Assembly (NCBI GenBank): GCA_037178625.1
Contig: CM074144.1
Location: 1,178,001-1,242,000, forward strand
DNA length: 64,000 nucleotides
Direction: 5' to 3'
DNA from: Skeletonema tropicum
Taxonomy: Eukaryota > Bacillariophyta > Thalassiosirophyceae > Thalassiosirales > Thalassiosiraceae
The position numbers and the translations under genes were made by a program. Below are positions 9,345 through 18,557 of this stretch, piece by piece (position 1 is the first letter of the stretch; every line of letters begins with the position of its first letter). The notes below the pieces were generated by a model that worked only from the letters and a program-made list of their open reading frames with translations, did not search any database and had not been told where the DNA came from.

Positions 9345-11420
9345 TTAGACAAAGAGAAATGCCTTTGACAGTGTCTCTTTCGATGAAAAATACGTCATCA
9401 CACCAGTTTCGGAAGCAGCCTCAGATGTGTGGGTATCGATACCTAAATTCAGTGCTGCATTGATTTTGTTCTTGAGCAGAGTTCTCTCTGCCAGCATTTC
9501 ATCGCTGCTTCTGGCACCACCTGGAGGCTTGTGAGGATGACGAAAGGTTGTTTTTATGACAATATCCGCACCTTTTTGCGTGGAGGAATCCGGAAGAGTT
9601 CTTAGCAGCTTTATGTTTTGGGTACGCAGCACTCGGTGACTCAAAGTTCCGTCAAGGCTTTTCTGTGGCGAGTATAGGCCGAATGTGTTGTCATTGTCAT
9701 CAGTATTATCCAATCGTACCAAAACACACTTGGTACCCCCGTCATCAGGTATGAATCCAAATTTCGATAAAACAAGCGCAATCAGGGGTTTGTTCATCAC
9801 TGCAGCGCGAGGGAAGCATCCGGTTCGTAAACAAATGTCTAGCCAAATAGCAATTAGGACTTTCGAAAGACCTTCGCCTCTAAGCTCTGCGTTGACTTCC
9901 ATACCAATGATCGAGCTGGAGAAGAATTCCGTGGAAGGAATGCCATCATTTTTCAACAAAACTCTTCCTACCTTCATTTTATTACCTTTCAAACCGTCTC
10001 GGTAGAAGACAAGTGACATTCCATTCAGCTTGGGATTTCGATGTGGTTGAATACCGACGGTTATAGTTCGTAAGCTGCAATTGTACTCTGCTATTTCCCA
10101 CCATGCATCACTACCTTTGCCATTTTTGCGAAAAGCGTCCAAATTGCTGAAATAAGATGATGATTGTTCGTCGTTCTCGCTGTTGCCAATGTCATTGAAA
10201 GTAGTTGAATTCGATGCCTTACTCGCTACTGCAGATGCAGCTTCCCAAGCTTTTTCTTTTGCACATGCAGAAATAATTGAGTTAAACGTCTGATCGGTGA
10301 TAGATGTGGCAAGATCACTCTGACTCTCTATGTCGTGCAGTATTTCAAGAGCAAGTTTATGCCAAGAGATGGGATCTTGTTCCTGATTCTTTCCGCTTTG
10401 ATGACGACCTGCCAGCCTTGCTATGCCAATCAGTAATTCGTTGTAGACCCCAACATCTGGCGAGAAACCTTTCTCTCGCATTTGATGAAGAAATTGTGTG
10501 GCATCAAGGCATTTTCCGCATTTGGCAAGAGAAGATATTACTATTTGGTATGCCATTCTGTCGGGAGCTGGGTCTTTCATGTCATTCAGGAGAGTTCTGA
10601 TTGCCTCACTGCTACCGTGTCTTCCGAGAGTATTCAATGCAGCGTGGTATATCTGAAGTCCAGGTTGAATTTGTGCTACTTGAGTAATATGGTCACGTAG
10701 TAGGTACAGAGTCAAATTTGAATAGACAACACTTGCTTGTTGCCTCTCCACATAGGAAGATGTTGATAGAGATTGAGCACGACCCAACAGTGACAATATG
10801 GATTTGTAAATTGTAGTGAGCTCATTATTATCGTTTTCCTCGCCCTGCCAGAAGACACTGGGTTGCTCCTTACATTTCTCGCGCAACTTTCTATTGTATA
10901 TTACACCATCTACAGACCTCTTTAGCAACATCATTGCTGCAGAGACATTGCGTGCTCTGCAGAGTACTTCAATTGCCATCGATGTGGACTTTCCGTCGAT
11001 AACAAGTTGTCCTGCATCTTCATCTGACAAAATCCCAGTATCTCGATGAAGAATATCAACCAGTTGTTCATAAGAGCAATCTGTTTCATCATCTGCGTGA
11101 ATTTCGGTGGCTGGTATTGCAAGGTGTTGGTAAACTGATCCAAGTAGCTCTAATGCTTTTTGAGACTCGGAGCGGATCTGTTTCATTTCTCTGATCAATT
11201 TACGCTGATTTAGCTGAAGCTCCGCTGCTCTTCTATCATCATTGATTTCAATGGATTGGCTGGACGGTATACTTTCAACTAATACATTTCCACCTACTTC
11301 TAACGTTGGGAGACAGAATCTGTTACGTCTGATGTTTGTGTATGGAACTCGAAACGCAAGAGAGATGATTGCCATCAGCGACAGCATGCTAGTTGAACGA
11401 ATGATTGATTTCTTCATCAT
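9345..11420 (-). CDS. PPR protein with C-terminal GNAT-like domain, probably organellar
   Basis: A 691-residue frame from ATG 11420. The leader (MMKKSIIRSTSMLSLMAIIS then LA-FRVP) looks like a signal peptide followed by a plastid transit start. About 235-345 hold pentatricopeptide repeats: IYHAALNTLGRHGSSEAI, then MAYQIVISSLAKCGKCLDA, then VYNELLIGIARL. PPR proteins bind organelle RNA. Residues 468-570 look like a GNAT acetyltransferase: strands around KVGRVLLKND and IIGMEVN, RGEGLS (514-519) matching the acetyl-CoA pyrophosphate loop R-x-x-G-x-[GA] except for the final Ser, then a helix and NKPLIALVLSKFGFIP, the usual motif B region. About 120 further residues are unassigned. The GNAT call is by motif only and needs a profile or structure check. 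Confidence 0.65.
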   Translation of the reverse strand: MMKKSIIRSTSMLSLMAIISLAFRVPYTNIRRNRFCLPTLEVGGNVLVESIPSSQSIEINDDRRAAELQLNQRKLIREMKQIRSESQKALELLGSVYQHLAIPATEIHADDETDCSYEQLVDILHRDTGILSDEDAGQLVIDGKSTSMAIEVLCRARNVSAAMMLLKRSVDGVIYNRKLREKCKEQPSVFWQGEENDNNELTTIYKSILSLLGRAQSLSTSSYVERQQASVVYSNLTLYLLRDHITQVAQIQPGLQIYHAALNTLGRHGSSEAIRTLLNDMKDPAPDRMAYQIVISSLAKCGKCLDATQFLHQMREKGFSPDVGVYNELLIGIARLAGRHQSGKNQEQDPISWHKLALEILHDIESQSDLATSITDQTFNSIISACAKEKAWEAASAVASKASNSTTFNDIGNSENDEQSSSYFSNLDAFRKNGKGSDAWWEIAEYNCSLRTITVGIQPHRNPKLNGMSLVFYRDGLKGNKMKVGRVLLKNDGIPSTEFFSSSIIGMEVNAELRGEGLSKVLIAIWLDICLRTGCFPRAAVMNKPLIALVLSKFGFIPDDGGTKCVLVRLDNTDDNDNTFGLYSPQKSLDGTLSHRVLRTQNIKLLRTLPDSSTQKGADIVIKTTFRHPHKPPGGARSSDEMLAERTLLKNKINAALNLGIDTHTSEAASETGVMTYFSSKETLSKAFLFV

Positions 11421-11567
11421 TATGCACAGCCGATTACCACCGCTTCTTCTGCCTGGTAGACATCTTTTGAGCCAGCTGCTGGCGATGCTGTTGCAACGAC
11501 ATAGGCTTGGCGTTGGCTTGGGTGATTGATTGTGTTTCCGTCATGCGTCACCATGGTTTGGTGGTGC

Positions 11568-11577
11568 GTGCCTCTTG
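11568..11577. repeat. 10-bp target site duplication, left copy
   Basis: GTGCCTCTTG lies directly outside the left terminal inverted repeat and is repeated exactly at 15107-15116 outside the right one. A 9-11 bp duplication is the hallmark of Mutator-superfamily insertion. Confidence 0.85.
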
Positions 11578-11683
11578 GCAGCCATAATCATATAGCGCCG
11601 TTTCTCAATAATCAAATAGCGCCAGGTACATGTAACTTATTCCTACATACGTAGGGTGGCCCTTTCTCACACAACGCTCGCAC
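11578..11683 (+). repeat. MULE terminal inverted repeat, left
   Basis: This copy matches the reverse complement of 14999-15106 with a few substitutions and small indels near base 10 and in the 'tgtaacttattcc' segment. It ends internally at the shared ACAACGCTCGCAC. Confidence 0.85.
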
Positions 11684-12560
11684 TTCACCGCTTCAACGCT
11701 CAAATTTTTTTTCGCCCGCCACGCATCATCAACTCACAACACACACACATGCACAGCAATTGAAACTGTCTTCCCAGATAGTATCAGTACCGTTAGTGAG
11801 ACTACTCAGTACCGTGTTAGCAAGACTATGGGTTATCTCTTAAGGTACCTCTACCTGCTGCTTCCATCCTACTTATGTACTTATCTCTCTAGAGACCGTA
11901 AGTACGTGTGAGTTATGATAACGTAGAAAATGACAGATTTGAGATGGGAGTCTCACATGGTAGGTTTCCACTAGGGGGCTTGGTGGGTGAGCAGCCAGGC
12001 GGAACCTCAATATACGGACACGCCAAAATGAAAGCAACGAAAGCATTTGCTCCAATAAAAACATTATATACTGTTAATATAGACTCATGTCTGCGGAGAT
12101 TGGGATGAATCCCGCCCTCTACATTGTATCATTGCCTGTCTTTTAGCATGGCATCAACTATCTTCGTTGATTCCTTTCATATCCATAAAACTCTCTTATC
12201 TCGTCCATCGCAACATCGTAATGAATTCCTTTATCACATAGACGCTCCATACAGTCCTAAACAACTTTCTTCTCGAATATTTTTGTCGAGTTTCATTATC
12301 TTGATTTCGTTCACACCGAGTGAATTGTATGGCAGGTTTTGCTCCCATTCCGACCGAGTCTATAATATTCAGTCCAACAGCGTGCAGCAGCATCGGGCTG
12401 CTACAAATATTGCTGGTTTCTACCCCTCACCGCATGACCATGTGACTGCACACTTCACATTCCTTGATCGAGCATCCATTTGAGAACCTGGAAATCAAAC
12501 ACGCACACATCACCATCTTTTTCAATGGAAGGCTGTCATGAAATCCATAAATTAGGAAGC

Positions 12561-12816
12561 TTAGTGCTTCTCTTTTTCTTTCATTGTTGATTCATTGTAG
12601 ACAGTGAATTCCAACCCGCCTGCATTGAAATTGACGGTGCCTCCGTCCACACCGAAGCTGCTGCCGCCGCCGCCACTTGCCGCCACGGCACTGATCGGCG
12701 GCGATGTTTTTTTGAACTTGGATTGTTGCTAAGATACGGCTGGCCGCCGCCCTCTAACAGGCGGCTGCTTCTGGCTCCTTCTCATTGCTACTCGTCGACG
12801 ATGCTGCTTTGACCAT
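12561..12816 (-). pseudogene. Possible captured, frameshifted gene fragment inside the MULE
   Basis: On the minus strand a CACC-ATG at 12816 opens MVKAASSTSSNEKEPEAA, which soon meets a stop. Two other frames continue in protein-like, low-complexity style: LEGGGQPYLSNNPSSKK, then (past a run of seven A at about 12707-12713) TSPPISAVAASGGGGSS and GVDGGTVNFNAGGLEF, ending at a TAA at 12561. One single-base shift in the A run and one upstream would be needed to join them. The segment is GC-rich relative to the rest of the element. I do not recognise the family. It could also be chance; no transcript evidence is available. Confidence 0.3.
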
Positions 12817-13469
12817 GGTGATGGTCTTGTGCTTTTGACGTGATGCTACGGGCGGCTCAAAACATCATGGTGCGTTACAGGCTTTTCAGAAGCCCGCTCC
12901 AGAATGACAAAATCACATTCTGTAGGAGTTCCTACGCAGACAGTTGTCACTTTTCTGGCAAAAAAAAGTTACTCCGAGAATGACAAATCAAGCCCTCGTA
13001 CCCGCTGCTGCTAGCAAATTTAGCTAGCACCGTACCCGTCAATGTGACAGAGTACTTGGCCACAAATGGCGCCACCTAACAAATCACTAGCTTTGAGAGA
13101 CCTCCGTACCGGCCAGAATGTGATTTTTGTCACATTTCTGACGTAACTACTTAGTACGCAAACTTTGGTGACGAGTGACGTATCTTTCATAAGTACCTGA
13201 GACTAACTTAAGGTCGAACACAAGTAAAAAATCACTAATAAAATTTGGCCGATTGTTAGGCAAAATGGGCTGGTAGGTCTACGATAGGAATTAGTATACC
13301 CCCTTGCGAACTCAAAAACGGCCGTTTCAAGTCACGCCCCACCTCGCCCAACGACTTCGGACTGCACTGTCTCACACTTTTTCACCGCGATAAACGGCCA
13401 AATACACAACCACAGCACAACCACCATGATGCCATTGTGGACTGCCCAGTAGTACAAAATCGACACTGT

Positions 13470-13542
13470 ACCAAGCAATACTTTTGATGCTGGAGGCGGA
13501 GAAGCCTATTTGTAGATCGCCTTCGAAAAAGTATTACTTGGT
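13470..13542. repeat. Short inverted repeat inside the MULE
   Basis: ACCAAGCAATACTTTT at 13470-13485 pairs with 13527-13542 (15 of 16 bases) around a loop of about 41 bases. It may be the remnant of a small nested element. Confidence 0.5.
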
Positions 13543-14998
13543 TCGACGTATCCTAGGAGAAAGAATTTTTGCCCCGCGACGTAATGGAAATTGGTTGATG
13601 CAACTGATGCTGACGACTACTGCCTTAGGTAATCATCATTGCCACCATTTACGATGCCACCACGACGCAACAATCAATACTATATATCCATAGGGAGGCA
13701 TCAGTGTCTTGGTAGCCGCTTCTTCGCCCGATTGCGTCGTCCGGAACGTCGGTTACTTGGTGTCGACATATTTTATGTAATATTTTATATCGGCGGTGCT
13801 GTGCAGTAAAGAGGGGCGATAAACCATTCCAAAAGGCAACCAACCCGCTCCCTCGACTCTAGTATGCTATAAATACAACGGCTTGTCACTCTAGAGCGGA
13901 AGTAATGACTGCACGACGTCGCCTACGTGGTGAAAAAATACACAATTTGTCGTTTCCGTCGAAAACAACAATCAACTGACAATTTAATGCAAACGGCGTG
14001 GATATCGATTGAAGAAGCATTGATATATCATCATTATGATTGTATATATCCATGGGAGTGTAATCAATGAAGTATGTTGAGGGGAACATCATATTAATCA
14101 AGTATTACTTATTTAATAATTTACATAAAATACCACAAATAATAACACAGTATATCTGATATTAAACACAAAAATTATTCACTGCCAACGCACATAAGAC
14201 TTCTGTTGACTATATATGATGTATCTTACACGGTCAACCACCCATATGCAGTTATTGGCTCCTTACAAAGTTGATTATTGCATACACTCTGGATAGAAAA
14301 ATAGATTGCCTCTCACTGATAAAATGTGCTTGATCATGTACTAGTTGATGTTTTTGAACAGTTCAGGTAGCAAAAGATGTCCCTCATATACCGCATATCG
14401 ATTGGATGCGAGGAAAGCCTCTCCTTAGATGTTTATCACCACGCAAACGTCCGTGGGATTGGTGAAGGGAGGTAAAAGTTGTGGATTTTATGCCGTCGAT
14501 GGCGACGTTATTTTCTTCATTTTCGATCAATCAACTGAGTATTGCCGTCGTTGTCGATTAGATGATGATGTATAAGATCGGATAAGCTGAGTATCATGGG
14601 TTTTTTTATTGGTTTTGCATAACTGTGGCCATAGGAGTGGAGGACATCATGGTGAGGGTGTAAAAGATGACATTCGGAGGGTGGATTTGAGTGGTACCGT
14701 TTAGCGAATTTGAGGTTACGATAGGAATCGTCCCTCTAGCTACGGCCAAAATAGCGATATGTACGTAGGAATAGTAGTACGAATTACTTGTGTTCGACCT
14801 TAAATAAGAGAAAGGAGAAAGGATGATAAGGACGAAACGTATCGTGGATTGCCGCTTCCGCTGGTCGAGTACCGCTAATGGTAGTGAAGTCCCATTTCAT
14901 ATGTAGGAGTGCCGTTTGTGTGCCGGAGAGGAATGTATGACGGGTGGAATGATGGTGGTAAAAAGTTTCATGCGGGGCATTTGACAAAAGTGAGAAAT

Positions 14999-15106
14999 GT
15001 GCGAGCGTTGTGTGAGAAAGGTCCACCTTACGTATGTAGGAATTGCGTACATGTACCTGGCGCTATTTGATTATTGAGAAACGGCGCTATGATTAAGTAT
15101 GGCTGC
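14999..15106 (-). repeat. MULE terminal inverted repeat, right
   Basis: Inverted partner of 11578-11683, ending in TATGGCTGC. The right 10-bp target duplication GTGCCTCTTG (15107-15116) follows at once. Confidence 0.85.
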
Positions 15107-15243
15107 GTGCCTCTTGGCTCTTGGCTCTTGGTGCGCTACTGTTGATGGGATCGGATGGCGCTCGCACGCGTGATGGGAGAAGAGAGAAGAGATCTAAGCA
15201 CAATTATTAGCTTTCGTTTAATTCCACAATTCAATATTCAATC

Positions 15244-16657
15244 ATGCATGATCAAACAAGCAGTGCAATGATGAACCTCAGCTCATACCCTCTCTCTGAA
15301 CAGAGCACTCATATAATCATTCTGCCCAAATCAAGATTGACTGACAACCGCACCACTCAAAAGCAAAAGATGGAACAGATGAGCCTTGCCCGTACCATTG
15401 CCGCTGCCGCTGCATTGCCATTGCTCCTTCTCTACAACCGCACCACTCAAAAGCAAAAGAAGGAACAGATGAGCGTTGCAAGTGAGACCCATGCCGCTGA
15501 AGAAGTGGGGACAGATGAGGTTGCAATCATATTCAGCTTCCTCGAGCCGAAAGATATTATGCGTGCTCGAGTATGTACATCATGGAGAGCTGCTGTGATG
15601 AAAGCTTAGTTCATTCCTCCTTAACAGTCTATAGCGAGAGATCTTACAATGCTATGAGAGTGATGTCTACTGCGATACCCAATTTGCAGCGGATCTCGCT
15701 TCGTCGACTCGAAGGAGGGCATTTTTACACCAATGGTGATGAGCCAGATGAAACGTTGGTTCGAGACACTGCTCACTTGATCACTCATGATATCAATATC
15801 ATATCCAGGTTCAGAAGGTTGCGTGTGTTACATATTGGTGTTGAAGGGCAGTTGAATGGAAGATACCCTATCCTCTTCGACTTTCCATCCCTCCAAGAAT
15901 TATGTATCCTCGGTGGGTTCGTGAAGTGGGACCTTGAGATGTTATCAGGATTGCCACAGCTCAAAGTGTTGGAGTGCTTTGGAAGCAAACACTTGACTGG
16001 CAATCTCGATAGTTTGAGAGTTCTCAAAGATACCCTCGAAGAAGTGAACATTGCAATGTGTAACAATGTTGTAGGAAACTTCATGGATCTAGCCGACTTT
16101 CCAAAGCTGAAGGAGTTGAATCTGTTCAGTACTCCCGTAACAGGGGATATCAGGGACATCCGTGCGTGCGATTTTCCAGCTCTAAATTGGCTCAAACTCC
16201 CAAGCAATGTCCATGGTGGTTCGCATTATGAGTTTCAGAGTGTTGCTGAAGTGCCTGATTTCATGCACGTCATCCATCGCCTGCTACAGCGCACTCCAAC
16301 TTTATTCGGCGAACGATATGGCCTCGCACATGCGTTGGCTGGTCTCTCTCACGAGACTCTCCTGATTGGTATGTTTCGAACAATGGTCTCCGGGATGATA
16401 GAATTCCCGACCCTCCTCTTCTCTTGAAATGTGTTCGAGCAGGATCACGTTTTGGATGGTGTTGGCGTACTGACGATCGGAAACACTCGTGCGAGATCAA
16501 CTGGCTGGATCCAGAGCCAATCGAAGGAAGTGACGACTACGAGGCTTACACTAGTGAGTTACAGCATGTAGAGCAGAGTGTATGCAATCTTTTCCGAGGA
16601 TATTATCTTTCACCGCCCAATGCTGAGGAATTCCGCCGTCTATGTGAGAATTACTGA
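15244..16657 (+). pseudogene. Decayed F-box / leucine-rich repeat gene
   Basis: Three frames together form one protein. Frame 1 from ATG 15244 ends in an F-box-like segment (VGTDEVAIIFSFLEPKDIMR and VCTSWRAAV) and stops at about 15609. Frame 2 carries leucine-rich repeats from about 15640 (YNAMRVMSTAIPNLQRISL, FPSLQEL, GLPQLKVLE, FPKLKELNLF). Near 16350 it shifts to frame 3, which holds DWYVSNNG, KCVRAGSRFGWCW, CEINWLDPEP and stops at 16657. F-box/LRR proteins normally recruit substrates to SCF ubiquitin ligases. The breaks are single-base style shifts and stops within conserved text, not GT-AG introns, so I call a pseudogene; sequence error is an alternative. A 41-bp segment (15344-15384) is repeated at 15434-15474. 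Confidence 0.65.
15344..15474 (+). repeat. Direct repeat, 41 bp, 90-bp period
   Basis: The segment starting ACAACCGCACCACTCAAAAG at 15344-15384 recurs at 15434-15474 with one mismatch. The 90-bp spacing is 30 codons, so the duplication keeps frame inside the F-box gene's N-terminus. Confidence 0.85.
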
Positions 16658-16735
16658 ACAACTTAAATTGCTACGCACTGACGGATTCATTGGAAGTTTC
16701 TAGGTACTAATGAAGCGCTTATATATCTGTCTCCT

Positions 16736-17455
16736 TCAATCGTTTGTTGCAGCTTCTAACAGTAACCCAGATGTATCTTTGCAAGCTTCCAGCACATTCA
16801 GGCGGATCTCTTCGTCAGTTCCTTCCCGAGTAACATTTTCCCTCTCATCGCAAAGCAATTTTTCAAAACCTTTCACAAGTAGATCCGATGGCACTGTCAA
16901 CAACAATGGCTCTCGTCGTAGCAAAGCCGGTGGTAACTTTAATACAGAAAGAACTGTTTTTGCCGATCTTTCGATATCATCTGGAGGCAAGCGCAACAGT
17001 TGAGGCACACAAGATAGCATTTTATCTTCTCCGTTGTTGGCAGCATGAGCATATGCTTCCCATGATCCATTAGACATGTCTCTAGGAAGCACCCAAAGTC
17101 TTGTCAAGACCTGTCTAGTTAGATACCACTGTTGTCCGCTACTGATCTCTTCCGATAGGCAAGCAACTTCGTTGTTGTCGCCTTCACTTTTTTCTTCCCA
17201 TGGCAAGCGTACTCGTGCCGCCTCAATCAAGAGTGGGTCCAAACGAGGAGGTGAACTCGACGCTGAAACTGCGCCAAATTCAGATGATATTGATAACAGG
17301 GCACTGTGCTGAACTATTTGACGTTGGCAGGGTGGAACACCAAACGCTGCCGCTTGCAGAGCCGAATGGCACATCACGAGAATGCAAAAAGTCATGCATG
17401 TGATAATATGACAGCATGAGAGGAGGCCACCGCCTCTGCTACTACTGCCCATCAT
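16736..17455 (-). CDS. Unknown plastid-targeted protein, weakly mTERF-like
   Basis: A 239-residue frame from ATG 17455 (tandem ATGs). Residues 10-37 are hydrophobic and end in QAA-AFGVPP, a good match to the diatom A-x-A-F plastid signal. The mature part is soluble and leucine-rich. Helical segments such as LLRLPPDDIERS and VLSVLKLPPALLRREPLLLT resemble the loop-helix style of mTERF repeats, but the match is weak and I do not assign a function. It is divergent from the lumenal FKBP gene, with 259 bp shared between the two starts. Confidence 0.6.
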   Translation of the reverse strand: MMGSSSRGGGLLSCCHIITCMTFCILVMCHSALQAAAFGVPPCQRQIVQHSALLSISSEFGAVSASSSPPRLDPLLIEAARVRLPWEEKSEGDNNEVACLSEEISSGQQWYLTRQVLTRLWVLPRDMSNGSWEAYAHAANNGEDKMLSCVPQLLRLPPDDIERSAKTVLSVLKLPPALLRREPLLLTVPSDLLVKGFEKLLCDERENVTREGTDEEIRLNVLEACKDTSGLLLEAATND

Positions 17456-17714
17456 CGTAAAGATGATGTGATGGATATGAGCTGATGTTGTAGACAATAG
17501 CACATCGTCGGACGGTCATCTTTTTGTTCTTTGTGCTTTGTGAGATCTTGATCAGAAATGGCGGGCTTCGTCACTCATCACTCATCACTCGTGTCACGTG
17601 TCACACGTCGTCACTCATACCCACAACCACAAGAGCAATAAGTCGATACGCATTACCCAAGCAATGGACGCCAATTGCGCTGCAGCTTAATTATTGACAT
17701 CAAGCCTACCAACA
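17456..17714. promoter_or_regulatory. Bidirectional promoter with G-box and CACTCAT repeats
   Basis: A perfect G-box core CACGTG lies at 17595-17600 within GTGTCACGTGTCACAC. Two exact CACTCAT heptamers and one variant precede it (17572-17592), and another TCACTCAT follows at about 17611. G-boxes are bound by bZIP/bHLH factors in plants and algae. Both flanking genes encode plastid-type proteins, so shared control is plausible but inferred. Confidence 0.45.
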
Positions 17715-18503
17715 ATGGTTGCCATCAACACCCTTCGTTGCGTAACGCTGTCTCTGTGGATCGGTCTATCATACTCGTTCGCTCCTAATCCTACGCCTGC
17801 TGCAATTCAGCGCATGAAATCATTTCCACTGGCTGCTCAAAATGCTGACGACGATGATATAATTCAGCCATTTCTAGACAGCAGACAACCAATTAGCAGA
17901 GCTGATCTATTCGATTATTCTTCAAGAATTGTTGGGCTGTCTTTATTTCTTCCGGGAGCAGCCCATGCCAAATGCACTGACATAGAGAGTTGTAGAGAGG
18001 AAGGAGAAAGAAAAATTGAAGCGGACCTAAAGCTCAATCCAATTATGAGGTTATCAGATGGGGTAAACTACCGAGTTTTGCGGCCCTCTGCACTTCCTGG
18101 CCCCAAGGTGAAAGATGGTTCATCTATTGAATTGATATACTCTATCAGCACTGCGTCGGGCCAATACATGTACAGCAAAGGATTCGGCTTCGAGAAGGTC
18201 AGCTTTGGTGGAAAGCAACAGTCGGATCTTGGCTTGGACAGTATGCGTGTAGTGATTGGTGAACACAATGTTCCAGTGGGGATTGAATCAGCCTTGATAG
18301 GTATGGGCAAAGGGGAGAGAAGGAGGGTGGAATTACCCCCTGGTGTTGGATTTGAAACCTCTAATTGGCAACCAGAACCAGTTACTAGGCGTGGAATAAC
18401 TCAGATTGAGCAATACAAAAGAAAACTTGTTGGATTTGGCAGCCAGCCTGCATTCCCTGCAGAGACGGTTTGGGATATAGAGGTTTTAGGCATTAGAAAC
18501 TAG
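17715..18503 (+). CDS. Thylakoid-lumen FKBP-type peptidyl-prolyl isomerase
   Basis: A 262-residue protein from ATG 17715. It has three targeting elements: a signal peptide (MVAINTLRC to GLSYSFAP, with the S-F plastid motif), a stromal stretch, and a second hydrophobic segment ending PGAAHA-K that looks like a lumenal cleavage site. The FKBP fold follows: VNYRVLRPS, KVKDGSSIELIYSI, then GIESALIGMGKGERRRVELP, the usual 'al..Mk.Ge.r.v.iP' strand, and a final VWDIEVLGI. Such proteins help fold or assemble photosynthetic complexes. Active-site aromatic residues are only partly conserved, as in many lumenal FKBPs, so catalysis is uncertain. It converges on the bestrophin gene (54 bp between stops). 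Confidence 0.85.
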   Translation: MVAINTLRCVTLSLWIGLSYSFAPNPTPAAIQRMKSFPLAAQNADDDDIIQPFLDSRQPISRADLFDYSSRIVGLSLFLPGAAHAKCTDIESCREEGERKIEADLKLNPIMRLSDGVNYRVLRPSALPGPKVKDGSSIELIYSISTASGQYMYSKGFGFEKVSFGGKQQSDLGLDSMRVVIGEHNVPVGIESALIGMGKGERRRVELPPGVGFETSNWQPEPVTRRGITQIEQYKRKLVGFGSQPAFPAETVWDIEVLGIRN

Positions 18504-18557
18504 AGATACAGCCGCTCCTCGTCCACAGATAACAAATAATCATAGCATTGGCATCCT

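Larger units (their letters stand above)
11578..15106. mobile_element. Non-autonomous Mutator-like (MULE) DNA transposon
   Basis: The two ends, GCAGCCATA... and ...TATGGCTGC, are inverted copies over about 106 bp (11578-11683 and 14999-15106), with an identical core of about 45 bp covering the two 'agcgcc' boxes. The element is flanked by exact 10-bp direct repeats. Long terminal inverted repeats plus a 10-bp duplication point to Mutator. No open frame inside resembles an MURA-type transposase, so the 3529-bp element is non-autonomous. The interior holds a possible degenerate coding fragment (12561-12816), several short hairpins, and AT-rich DNA at 14090-14350. The few differences between arms suggest moderate age. 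Confidence 0.8.

Noticed and set aside
8940..9368. 142-codon plus-strand frame between XPC and the PPR gene
   Set aside because: Does not start from a convincing context, has no domain, and overlaps the end of the opposite gene.
12124..12483. 119-codon frame inside the MULE as a transposase remnant
   Set aside because: No DDE, zinc-finger or MURA-like motif is visible and the start is not ATG-supported.
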